From NCBI GenBank assembly GCA_024451685.1, contig JAMXCW010000019.1, forward strand, positions 1 to 36,396: DNA of 36,396 nt. The letters run 5' to 3'. Positions 7,757-15,527 of this stretch are shown one piece after another (the first letter of the stretch is position 1; each line of letters opens with the position of its first letter). A program made the position numbers and the translations under genes. Source of the DNA: Candidatus Bathyanammoxibius amoris. Lineage in GTDB: Bacteria > Planctomycetota > Brocadiia > Brocadiales > Bathyanammoxibiaceae. The notes below the pieces were generated by a model. The model had not been told where the DNA came from. It searched no databases and saw only the letters and a program-made list of their open reading frames with translations.

Positions 7757-8796
7757 TATCTCCACTGAACCTGGACGTCATAGGTGGGGTGCATCTTCAA
7801 GCGCGTTGTAAGTTCTTCCGGCCTTTCACCTACCAGGCCTTCAAGCGACATGTCGCCCATGCCCTCCTCATGCAAATAATGCAGATAGCCGATGTCTTCA
7901 GGGTCTATCCCCATGAGCCTGGCGCCGAGTGCGTCTGCCTTTACCGGATCGGTTGAGGCGATGGCCATGTTCATCCTTACCAGGTCGCCCTCTCCGGGCC
8001 CGCTGCCCTCCATTCCATAGAGGCCGTCCAGCACCACCAGGTCAGGCCAGACCATCCTGGCCATAGATGCTATGTTCTTGTGTATCAGCTTTACCCCGCC
8101 GCGGTAAGAGGGTACGTATCGTATCACCCGATTCACCAGTCCCATCGCGTACCGTCTAAGCAGTGAGATGGCCCAGGTAGGGACGTAATCGAATATCGTC
8201 TTGCTGCCGTTACCATTGGTGCCTGCCCCCTTTACGCCATGTATCATAGACTTGTCGCACTGCTTGATAGCCCCTACCATGTTCTTTATACCGAGGGTTG
8301 CGATGGCATAGTTGTGGGTCTTGGGCAGGTTGACTGATATTTTATAATCGAAGTCCTCGACCACGTGTTTTACCACACCTATGGCCGTGGGGCCTCCCAA
8401 CGTGCTTATTTGAAGAGGAACACACTCTGAGAAATCTTCTATGCACTCCAGCCTTACGTTCTTGAACTCCGTTTCTAATTCCGTGTAACCGAACCGCTCA
8501 AATACATCCCTTGTGGTCGAACCGCCGTAGAACGCCCCGGCACTGCCTTCGAATATGACGACCTCCTTCCCGGCGAAGTTGTCAAAATGTTTCGCGAGGA
8601 ACTGGATGACACACCTGACCGCCTCAACGTCGGTGTTTCCCCTGGGGTCGTCGGCAGAGAGCAGGTTGGGCTTTATCAGTATCCTTCTTTTATCCTTTAT
8701 TACGTCCAGGTCCTTTTTGATAAGCTCAAGGGCCCTGGTTATATTCTCCGTCCTGTCTTCACCCTTTACCAGTGATGCTAATCTGTTATCTTTCAT
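7756..8796 (-). CDS. DUF362-domain protein
   Basis: 346 aa with the DUF362 pattern: ILIKPNLLSADDPRGNTDVEAVRCVIQ near the N-terminus, VVIFEGSAGAFYGGSTTRDVFERFGY in the middle, KISVNLPKTHNYAIATLGIKNMVGAI (the most conserved block), then VVLDGLYGMEGSGPGEG and ASTDPVKADALGARLMGIDPEDIGYL. No ferredoxin-type cysteine clusters and no signal peptide are present, unlike DUF362 proteins fused to 4Fe-4S domains. The family is widespread in anaerobes but its biochemical role is not settled. It is a single-gene unit between the terminator at 7735-7756 and the hairpin at 8854-8882. Confidence 0.8.
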   Translation of the reverse strand: MKDNRLASLVKGEDRTENITRALELIKKDLDVIKDKRRILIKPNLLSADDPRGNTDVEAVRCVIQFLAKHFDNFAGKEVVIFEGSAGAFYGGSTTRDVFERFGYTELETEFKNVRLECIEDFSECVPLQISTLGGPTAIGVVKHVVEDFDYKISVNLPKTHNYAIATLGIKNMVGAIKQCDKSMIHGVKGAGTNGNGSKTIFDYVPTWAISLLRRYAMGLVNRVIRYVPSYRGGVKLIHKNIASMARMVWPDLVVLDGLYGMEGSGPGEGDLVRMNMAIASTDPVKADALGARLMGIDPEDIGYLHYLHEEGMGDMSLEGLVGERPEELTTRLKMHPTYDVQVQWR

Positions 8797-8853
8797 AGGC
8801 TTACAATTATATTTTGCCTGTGTGTGAAGTGCAAGGCAAAAGCGTTTAAACGA

Positions 8854-8882
8854 GAAGGGGCACTCTTGAAGAGTGCCCCTTC
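8854..8882 (-). terminator. Perfect 12-bp hairpin, terminator of the HMA gene
   Basis: GAAGGGGCACTC and GAGTGCCCCTTC are perfectly complementary around a 5-nt loop (TTGAA). The hairpin lies 22 bases after the stop of the HMA gene. The T run after it is weak (TCGTTTAAACGCTTTT). Confidence 0.65.
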
Positions 8883-8904
8883 AGCCTTAAACTACCGCCT
8901 TAAT

Positions 8905-9273
8905 TTAATACCCGGTGGGCTTCGACTCTATGTCTAGCCCTTGTGTTATGACTTCAACCTCAGTAACGGTGAAACCTGCTTCCTGCACCGCCTTCTTGAG
9001 GTTCTTGTGGTCGGAACCCTTTGTGACCTTGACGTCGGCTCCACCGCTCTCCCAGCTCACTTCAACCTCCTGTACCTCAGTAAGTTCACTGAGCGCGGTC
9101 TTTACCTTCGCCTGGCAGGCTCCGCAGACCATCCCCTCTATGTCCATGTGAACGACCTCTAACTCCTCGGCTGCCATTACCATTGAGCTGGAAGACACCA
9201 GTGCCCCAACGGGTAAAGCCGTAACCAAACTCAATACGGCGGCAGCGATTAACAACCTTCCAATTACCTTCAT
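8905..9273 (-). CDS. Exported heavy-metal-associated (HMA) domain protein, canonical CxxC
   Basis: About 122 aa. The ATG at 9273 has GGAGGG eight bases upstream and is preferred over a GTG at 9282. A signal peptide (LLIAAAVLSLVTALPVGALV ... VMAA) is followed by one HMA domain: VVHMDIEGMVCGACQAKVKTAL carries the metal-binding GMxCxxC motif, and VQEVEVSWESGGADVKVTKG is the following beta hairpin. HMA proteins of this size bind and pass on Cu(I) or similar soft metals in the periplasm. It follows the ECF sigma/anti-sigma pair by about 75 bases on the same strand, so it may belong to the same operon. Confidence 0.85.
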   Translation of the reverse strand: MKVIGRLLIAAAVLSLVTALPVGALVSSSSMVMAAEELEVVHMDIEGMVCGACQAKVKTALSELTEVQEVEVSWESGGADVKVTKGSDHKNLKKAVQEAGFTVTEVEVITQGLDIESKPTGY

Positions 9274-9347
9274 TTTTGTCACCCTCCAATTCTTCCATTT
9301 TAGATTAACAAAAACATAAAAAGGGAAGCGCGTAAGCGCAACCCCGC

Positions 9348-10124
9348 CTAAACCCTCTCAAAAGCCTTCAAGAAGGTATTAAGTTCGTGAGACGAGGCGC
9401 CGCATACAACCGCGTCTCCCACGTCGACCATCATCAGGTTCGTGTTTTCAGACGCCACGCTTACGGAGCCCTTGTTGCTGTCTAACAGGTCTCTCGCCCG
9501 CGGGAAGTTTTCCAGGTCTTCCTTGCGCAGGACGAACACCGAAATCGGTTCACCGCAGCACCGGTACTCGAGCAGGGCCAGCTCCACGTCTCCCACGTAA
9601 TACGGCCTGCCTCCGAGCAGTTCTATATCGTGTCCGCCTATGTTTCCTGACCGTGGCAACCGGCCTGGAAGGGCTGTCTGCTCAAAACCCTTCGGCCAGA
9701 CCACGTCTCCTTTGACAGTTATTTCGTCGCTCAAATACCTTTCGTGGACCTCCTGGAGGGCCAGGGCAAGGGTCTTGACCTCTGGCGTTTTAACCCAGAA
9801 AAAGAATATAGACAGGCCAATGACCAGGGCCACTGCGGCAACCGCCGGGACAAACCATCTCAGGTTAAACCATCTCCCGCTAACGCTCTCCGGTGTATCG
9901 TCCGCGGTATGGACACTTCTCTGGACTGTATTCCACATATGCTTAGGCATTTGTTCTTCCCTCAGTTTTTCCGCCAACAGTCTCTCTATCTCCTGCTCCT
10001 GAGAGAAACGCGTACGGCAGTCCTGACAGCTCTCAAGATGGCTTGCTATCTCCACGCAGGTCTTGGTATCAAGTTCTGAGTCCATGTACGGGCCCAGGTA
10101 TTTTATGTATTCCTTACACCTCAC
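9348..10124 (-). CDS. Membrane anti-sigma factor with N-terminal zinc-binding (ZAS) domain
   Basis: 258 aa. Residues 1-40 contain H29-x3-C33-x2-C36 (SHLESCQDC), the zinc-binding anti-sigma motif. One membrane segment lies at about 89-110 (FVPAVAAVALVIGLSIFFFW), and a C-terminal extracytoplasmic sensor-like part of about 145 aa contains a CC pair (YRCCGEP). Such proteins hold an ECF sigma factor at the membrane until a signal releases it. The GTG start overlaps the TGA of the sigma gene (GTGA at 10124-10121), so the two are translationally coupled and made in ratio. The sensed signal is unknown; the neighbouring HMA gene suggests metal or redox stress as a guess. Confidence 0.85.
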   Translation of the reverse strand: MRCKEYIKYLGPYMDSELDTKTCVEIASHLESCQDCRTRFSQEQEIERLLAEKLREEQMPKHMWNTVQRSVHTADDTPESVSGRWFNLRWFVPAVAAVALVIGLSIFFFWVKTPEVKTLALALQEVHERYLSDEITVKGDVVWPKGFEQTALPGRLPRSGNIGGHDIELLGGRPYYVGDVELALLEYRCCGEPISVFVLRKEDLENFPRARDLLDSNKGSVSVASENTNLMMVDVGDAVVCGASSHELNTFLKAFERV

Positions 10125-10684
10125 CGGTATCCTCTTTGCCTCGCATACTCGCTCAGTGACTCCCGCAACTTCGCCCTGGCACGAAAGATATGGCTCATAA
10201 CCGTCCCAACGGGTATGTCCAGGAACCCGGCAACCTCTTTATACGTAAAACCCTCTACCGTCTTTAAGAGAAATGCCATACGCTCTTTCGGACCAAGTGA
10301 AAGCAGTGCCGATTTCACGCGGTCTTCCAGCTTCTCAAACAGCGCCTGGGGGTCCTGTAGCACCGAACTGTAAGCCGACTCCCTTTCCAACGCCTCCAGG
10401 AGATTCACATCCTGCCATGAGGCCCTGAACTGGACGTCCCTCTTAAACTTCTTGTTATAATTAAATATCTTGTTTATCAGGTGGCGGAACATCCAGCCCC
10501 TGAAGTTCGTTCCAGTCTTAAACCTGTCGAACCCGTTGTAGGCAGAAAGGATGGCCTCCTGGAGCACGTCTTCAGCGCTGTTCTTGTCCCACACAACGTG
10601 CAGGCAAAAACGGTAAAGGCTGTCCCTGTACTCACTTAGGAGACACAAGAACTCTTCTGTCTTTTTGCGGTCGGCTCTTGGCAC
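10121..10684 (-). CDS. ECF-type RNA polymerase sigma factor
   Basis: 187 aa, the normal ECF length. Region 2 is seen in YRDSLYRFCLHVVWDKNSAEDVLQEAILSAYNGFDRF and TNFRGWMFRHLINKIFNYNKK. Region 4 is LLSLGPKERMAFLLKTVEGFTYKEVAGFLDIPVGTVMSHIFRARAKLRE, a helix-turn-helix with the GTVxSxxxRAR ending. The GTG start at 10684 has AAGGGG five bases upstream. It is paired with the overlapping anti-sigma gene. Its target promoters are not known; autoregulation is usual for this class. Confidence 0.9.
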   Translation of the reverse strand: MPRADRKKTEEFLCLLSEYRDSLYRFCLHVVWDKNSAEDVLQEAILSAYNGFDRFKTGTNFRGWMFRHLINKIFNYNKKFKRDVQFRASWQDVNLLEALERESAYSSVLQDPQALFEKLEDRVKSALLSLGPKERMAFLLKTVEGFTYKEVAGFLDIPVGTVMSHIFRARAKLRESLSEYARQRGYR

Positions 10685-10744
10685 GTTGCCCCTTACCTAC
10701 TTGTAGAATTCCCAGTATCACGGCTTTTATTTCATAAATAATTA

Positions 10745-10963
10745 GAGACCTCTGAAAAACCTTACACAACTGTCATTCTGAGGGAGTGTAGCGACTGAAG
10801 AATCTAGACTCTTCGCTGGCTCCTTCGCTTCGCTCAGGACTTCGGCTCAGAGTGACACTTTGTGCCAGATTCTCGCCTATGCGAATCCGCGCCTCTGACG
10901 TGACTTCGCTGCCCCTACGGCTCAGAAGGACATATGGTATTTGGGAACCTTTTCAGAGCTCTC
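10745..10963. mobile_element. MITE-like / REP-like palindromic repeat element, about 219 bp
   Basis: A non-coding stretch bounded by GAGACCTCTGAAAA (10745-10758) and its inverted copy TTTTCAGAGCTCTC (10950-10963), 13 of 14 matching. Inside, TGTCATTCTGAG (10771-10782) faces CTCAGAGTGACA as an imperfect inverted repeat. The motif of the type GTCATTCTGAGGGAG...GAAGAATCT is a dispersed repeat known to me from many bacterial genomes. No transposase is encoded. A related terminal sequence occurs once more at 31195-31208. Confidence 0.55.
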
Positions 10964-10970
10964 AAAACAT

Positions 10971-10995
10971 AAAAAAACCCTCCTTTGACGGAGGG
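10971..10995 (-). terminator. Rho-independent terminator of the HMA-like gene
   Basis: On the minus strand CCCTCC - GTCAAA - GGAGGG is followed directly by seven T. It lies about 50 bases after the stop of the gene at 11048-11458. This is the most textbook terminator in the window. Confidence 0.85.
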
Positions 10996-11047
10996 GCAAT
11001 TGTATGTTTATCTCTCGCGCCTGCTCGGGCGTTCCACTACTTCGTTA

Positions 11048-11458
11048 TCATTCATCATCAAATATTGATGTTGATCCTACAACATCATCCTTTTTCCAAT
11101 CCTTGTAAGGGTCCTCATCAGATTTCTTCTTTTCACGCTTCTCCACCTTACTGGCAAGGTACGCCCTGAAACCCGCCTTTTTTACCGCACTGATTAAGCT
11201 GTCGGTGTCTGTGCCCTTTTTCACGGTCACAATGGCCCTCTCGTTCTTGAAATCTACGAACACCTTTCTTACGCCCTTTACCCCGTTCAGTGCCTCCTTT
11301 ACCTTCATGGTGCTTGCGTAATTCTCCATCCCCTTTATGTTCAACTTAATCTTTTTTGCCGCATACGCGGAAGAAGGGCCGGAAACAGGGCCAAGGTCAA
11401 CCGCCGTCACCAAAACAAAGACACATGCGAACACCGCCGCCCTAGCTGCCGTTCTCAT
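11048..11458 (-). CDS. Exported HMA-fold protein lacking the metal-binding cysteines
   Basis: 136 aa with a signal peptide (AARAAVFACVFVLVTAVDLG ... AYA) and one domain that aligns with HMA proteins: IKLNIKGMENYASTMKVKEALNGVKGVRKVFVDFKNERAIVTVKKG. The GM of GMxCxxC is kept, but the two cysteines are replaced (ENYAST); no cysteine remains in the mature part. A charged C-terminal tail (EKREKKKSDEDPYKDWKKDD) follows. It cannot bind metal as a classical HMA protein does; a structural or protein-protein role is possible. AGGAGG precedes the ATG at 11458 by 6 bases, and a strong terminator follows. The fold assignment is good, the role unknown. Confidence 0.7.
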   Translation of the reverse strand: MRTAARAAVFACVFVLVTAVDLGPVSGPSSAYAAKKIKLNIKGMENYASTMKVKEALNGVKGVRKVFVDFKNERAIVTVKKGTDTDSLISAVKKAGFRAYLASKVEKREKKKSDEDPYKDWKKDDVVGSTSIFDDE

Positions 11459-11562
11459 CCAGTTCCTCCTATATATTTACCTCTTATCCCAAACGGGTTA
11501 ACTTAGATAATCTTCCACAACGCGCCAAAAATTGCAAGGCCCTTCTGGGAGTTCATAAATGC

Positions 11563-11591
11563 GGAAGGCCCCCTGTTCCAGGGGGCCTTCC
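11563..11591 (-). terminator. Perfect 13-bp hairpin after the cupredoxin-like gene
   Basis: GGAAGGCCCCCTG (11563-11575) and CAGGGGGCCTTCC (11579-11591) pair perfectly around a 3-nt loop. No strong T run follows on either strand, as at 8854-8882. Its position about 105 bases downstream of the stop at 11696 fits a terminator. Confidence 0.55.
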
Positions 11592-11695
11592 ACCTAAGGC
11601 CAGCCGCCTGCATGTCTTAAGTGCCACATCCATGCGTGCTTATCTCTTTTAAGACTGCAAGCGGACTGGTAAAAAAGAGGAAATTGAAAACACCT

Positions 11696-12490
11696 TTACA
11701 ACGAAAGTTCGAAGTCTATTTTTGCCTCCTTATTCGGCTCTATCTTTACCTTCCTCTTCTGGGCCTTGAGGTCTTTCTTCTTGAAGGCCTCATGCCAGAT
11801 TCTTAACTTGTATTCTCCGGGAGGTATATTCGTCATCTTGTAGCTGCCGTCGGCCCCGGTCAGGAAAAAGTACGGATTATCCCGCACCACTATCCACGTA
11901 CTCATCCATTTGTGCACGTCGCAACCTATCTTTACCACCTCCCTATACTTGAACTCCTTTTCAACAGGCTGACCGTCTCCGGGTATACTCTCATTGAACG
12001 AGCTGTTCTTCATGGAATATGAATGGAGGTTGTGCATCAAGGGATCGCTGTTTTTCAGCTCAACCATGCTCCCCTCACGAATAATCTGAACGTGAGGTAT
12101 AAACGTGCACTCCTTCTGGCCCAAAGTAAAATGTTTTTCAACCATCCGCTTCTTATTTTCGGGAGACACGTCCGCAAACTCCCACTTCTTTCCCTTCTTG
12201 ACTTTTTGCAGGTATACCACCGCGTTCTTTATCCCTTTACCGCCATTATCCACAATCAGCTTCTCAAAGTATTTGGGAATGTGTACAGCACAAACCTCCA
12301 GGTCTTTGTCAACGTTAATCTCTTCGGGGGCGGGAATGTCACCGGCAAATTTTACGACACCGCTTATAGTACCCCCATCGGCCACGTCTATTTCCTCATA
12401 GGCGCCATAAGCGCAGGGCAGATAAGCCGGACAAAGTGTCAAGACCCCCAATACCATCAGCACAAAGGTCAAAGAGATTCTTGTAAACAT
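11696..12490 (-). CDS. Exported cupredoxin-like protein with C-terminal carboxypeptidase-regulatory-like domain
   Basis: 264 aa with a signal peptide (LTFVLMVLGVLTLCPAYL). The middle part has a cupredoxin pattern: H153 in DPLMHNLHSYS and C190-x2-H193-x2-M196 in GCDVHKWMSTWIV, the four ligands expected for a type 1 copper site. Residues about 205-264 form a small beta domain (GADGSYKMTNIPPGEYKLRIWHE) of the carboxypeptidase-regulatory / methylamine-utilisation type. A periplasmic electron-transfer role is plausible given its place 127 bases after the NXR and Rieske/cytochrome b run on the same strand. Whether it shares that transcript is not shown; GAGGAG lies before its own ATG. Copper binding is inferred from motif spacing only. 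Confidence 0.75.
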   Translation of the reverse strand: MFTRISLTFVLMVLGVLTLCPAYLPCAYGAYEEIDVADGGTISGVVKFAGDIPAPEEINVDKDLEVCAVHIPKYFEKLIVDNGGKGIKNAVVYLQKVKKGKKWEFADVSPENKKRMVEKHFTLGQKECTFIPHVQIIREGSMVELKNSDPLMHNLHSYSMKNSSFNESIPGDGQPVEKEFKYREVVKIGCDVHKWMSTWIVVRDNPYFFLTGADGSYKMTNIPPGEYKLRIWHEAFKKKDLKAQKRKVKIEPNKEAKIDFELSL

Positions 12491-12617
12491 GTCTTACTCT
12501 CCTCTAGATAATCTAAACCAAAGCGGGTTCTGCTGTATACTTTCAGCCCCGGTTTTCTTTCATAAACTCCTGTTGAAGCAGCGGGGGTATTTCATAGCGA
12601 CAGACCTTGCAGGAACG

Positions 12618-15518
12618 TTATATGCCACCTTCCTTACTCCTACCCATTTCGGTTGTCGCGGGCATGGCCGTAAGCAGGTCACCGGGGGCCATTATGAGGT
12701 CTTTTATGGCTTCTACCTGCTCCTCAGGCTTTCCCGGGAAGATATCCTGAAATTCACCCCACGGAAACTTGGGCATCTTTGTCCCCACCTGAACCCTCTG
12801 GGGGTTTGTAAGCCAGTTGCGAATCCAGCCCGGTCTCAGGCGGATACGGGCCAGCGAGAGGTCCGGCGCCCAGCCGGCGGGGTCTCCCTCCGGCTTTATC
12901 TCCCCACGAACGTGGCAGGAGCCGCAGTTTACGTCCTTTGAATCCATCAGGGCCCTGGCCTTGACGTAATGCTTCGGATCCTTGGCACATTCTGCGTCCA
13001 TGTAAGTCTGTTCCCTCTCCACCAGCCTCTCATAAGGATATTCCTGGTCATCGTTCAGGGCAAAGAACTTGGCCAGTACGCCCGCCTCTTCCTTGGACAG
13101 GCCAAAGGTAGGCATCCTGACAGTCAGCCACGGCCTGAGGTAATAGGGTGACTGTACAAACCTGAACAGCCAGGCAGGTTGGACCCTTTTCCCCTCTCCG
13201 TAGAGGAATGGGGGAGTGAAGACGCGGGCCTCTTCTTGCACCAGGTCCTCTTCCTCCTCAAGCCATTCAATTATAAAGGGAACTATCTCCCCGCCTATTG
13301 TCGGTATACGCTCTTTTATCTCATCAAGTTCTACCGCAATGTTCTCTCCCAGTTTTTTATCCAGCTCAGGGTAGTCGTGCCATAGTTGGAAGAACAGGGT
13401 TTCGTCCTCTTCCACTTTTGCCATCCCCTCAACCTTTGTGCCGTCTTCAAGTGTCAGTTTCTCCAGGGTGAAGGGATGGCAGCCAACACAATTATACCTC
13501 CTGATAAGGAAGGTGCCGTCTACCACGGCCCTCTCCTTCTCGGAGAGATGACGCTTAAGCCTTGCCGGCACATTCTCGCCTGTCAGGCCCATCATAAAGG
13601 TTACAAGGGCCTTTAACTCTTTGTCCGTAAGACTCATGTCGGGCATCCGCAGCATATCGGCCGGATTTTTATACTTGCCCTTATCAAAGACCCGTGGGTC
13701 CTTTAGCTTCACGGTAAGCCATTTCTTACGCGACTGAGAGACGTTCTCCCTCACGTACTCCTGACCAATATCATGTAAAAGCTCGTGTTCCAGCAGGGCA
13801 AAATCGAAACGCTCCACGGTCTTGAATCCCTCTTCGGACAGATCCGCACCAACCTTGCCCCTCTCCTCCAGGCCCTTAACCGGGTGACAACCGAAGCAAC
13901 CATAACGGGTGATGAGCTTAAAACCCTTCTCGGCCCTTTGCGGGTCGCCCAAGTCAACCGCATCGGTATTGGGTTCCTCTTGCCTAAGAGTAGAGAGATA
14001 GGCGGCTATCTTATCCGCCTCCTCCTTATCCAGACGCAGGCTGGGCATACGGCCTTCAGGAAAATATCTCTTGGGGTCTACAGTCCAGTTAGAAATATAC
14101 TCCGGCCTCACCTTCTCACCCACCCTGCTAAGGTCAGGGGCGAAATGGCTGCCCTTATCACCGATCCTGTGGCACCCCAGACAGCCTTTGGTCTCAAAAC
14201 TGGCCTGGCCCTCCTCTACCATGTTCCCATAATCCTCGTCGTCCTCATCTATCTCCAGAGGCCCCCCTGAAGGGCTCTCCTCGGTTATTTGCCACAGATA
14301 CGACGCAATGTTTAACCTCTCTTCCTCGTTCAGGAAGAAGCGTGGCATCCTCGTGTCTCCCCTGAATTCCCTCGGGTTGTCGAGCCAGCCATCAACCCAG
14401 CCCGCAAAAACCTTCACGTTAAGTTGGTCCAGCCTGGGCCCTATGAACCGTGTCGCATTTTCCCTCTTTAAAGCGCTCACCGAGTGACAGCCTATGCAGC
14501 CAACCTCGTGAAACAGCTTACGGCCTAGTGAAAGCATCTCCGCACCGGGGACATCGACCTCGTAGTCGTGACACTTGAAGCAGGCGGCCTGGGTATATTT
14601 CCCACGCAGCATCGGGTAGTTCCAGTACTCCAGCTCGCCGTGTGCCTTATAGGCGACGGCAGTGGCATAACCCTGTCCCCTGTGGCATGAAGTGCAGCCA
14701 AAGGTCTCTACCGGATGTACGTTCATAATGCCCCTCTCACTCAGCCCTGGACCAAGGGGTGGGAGCGTAACGACCATGGGATGTGACCTAAAGGGTTGCG
14801 GAACGTCGTCAAACCCCTTTCTGTTCACACCCGCGTGGCAACTGTGGCATCTGTCTACCATCCCCAACTCGTCGTTCACTACCTGCTTTATATTCACCCT
14901 CTCCTTTTTCAGCGCCTCGCGGAAGCGTTGTATGCTCGCAATGCGGGACTGATACTTTTGTAATTTCTCTTGAAGCGCATCCTTCTCTCTGGCCATCCCG
15001 GCGAGTTCCTTCCTCAACTCCTTCTTCCTCACCTGATTGGCAGCCATCTTTGCATTGATTCTCTCTATGTAAGGTTCCTGGACCTGGGCCTCAAGCAGCA
15101 GTTTGCTCTTCTTGTCACCTGCGGGCAGTTTCTCCATCACGTACACAATAGACTGATATTCACCGCGGTGTAATTGCAACTCATGGAGTAGCTCGTTAAT
15201 CTCTGTGTCCTTATCTTGCAGTTCTTTGACCTTTGCCTGTCTCTCAGGATCGTCTTCAAATGCCTTGAGAACCTTCCGATATTCCTGGTTCAACTGATTA
15301 TATTCGTCGCTTGTCAGGACGGCCTGTGCTTCTTCCAGGTCTTTCGTAGATTTCTTATCTGCAAGCGTCAGGAACTGCTTTTGATAGGTCTTCCAGGGCC
15401 GCCTGCCTACTACCTCATCGTAAACGGCCCACAGGGTGCTGACCACCAGAAAGAGTACGGAAAAGACATAGAGCTTTGCGTATGATTTTTGTTTAAGTGG
15501 GTCTTTTTTAGCGGGCAT
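12618..15518 (-). CDS. Membrane-anchored octahaem cytochrome c of the Rieske/cytochrome b complex
   Basis: 966 aa. One N-terminal membrane segment (about 16-37), a charged, coiled-coil-like region (about 60-215), then eight CxxCH haem c sites at about residues 224, 275, 313, 341, 446, 541, 677 and 865. Several are followed by a downstream Met motif (MPRFF, MPSL, MPDM, MPTF, MPKF), as in class I cytochromes, so the C-terminal two thirds read as chained monohaem units. The gene starts 9 bases after the stop of the subunit-IV-like gene, which makes it the cytochrome c subunit of a bc1/b6f-type complex, much larger than cytochrome c1 or f. Multihaem c partners of Rieske/b complexes are known in anammox bacteria and Nitrospirota. 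It would pass electrons between the complex and periplasmic carriers or NXR. Confidence 0.85.
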   Translation of the reverse strand: MPAKKDPLKQKSYAKLYVFSVLFLVVSTLWAVYDEVVGRRPWKTYQKQFLTLADKKSTKDLEEAQAVLTSDEYNQLNQEYRKVLKAFEDDPERQAKVKELQDKDTEINELLHELQLHRGEYQSIVYVMEKLPAGDKKSKLLLEAQVQEPYIERINAKMAANQVRKKELRKELAGMAREKDALQEKLQKYQSRIASIQRFREALKKERVNIKQVVNDELGMVDRCHSCHAGVNRKGFDDVPQPFRSHPMVVTLPPLGPGLSERGIMNVHPVETFGCTSCHRGQGYATAVAYKAHGELEYWNYPMLRGKYTQAACFKCHDYEVDVPGAEMLSLGRKLFHEVGCIGCHSVSALKRENATRFIGPRLDQLNVKVFAGWVDGWLDNPREFRGDTRMPRFFLNEEERLNIASYLWQITEESPSGGPLEIDEDDEDYGNMVEEGQASFETKGCLGCHRIGDKGSHFAPDLSRVGEKVRPEYISNWTVDPKRYFPEGRMPSLRLDKEEADKIAAYLSTLRQEEPNTDAVDLGDPQRAEKGFKLITRYGCFGCHPVKGLEERGKVGADLSEEGFKTVERFDFALLEHELLHDIGQEYVRENVSQSRKKWLTVKLKDPRVFDKGKYKNPADMLRMPDMSLTDKELKALVTFMMGLTGENVPARLKRHLSEKERAVVDGTFLIRRYNCVGCHPFTLEKLTLEDGTKVEGMAKVEEDETLFFQLWHDYPELDKKLGENIAVELDEIKERIPTIGGEIVPFIIEWLEEEEDLVQEEARVFTPPFLYGEGKRVQPAWLFRFVQSPYYLRPWLTVRMPTFGLSKEEAGVLAKFFALNDDQEYPYERLVEREQTYMDAECAKDPKHYVKARALMDSKDVNCGSCHVRGEIKPEGDPAGWAPDLSLARIRLRPGWIRNWLTNPQRVQVGTKMPKFPWGEFQDIFPGKPEEQVEAIKDLIMAPGDLLTAMPATTEMGRSKEGGI

Positions 15519-15527
15519 TTATCTTTT

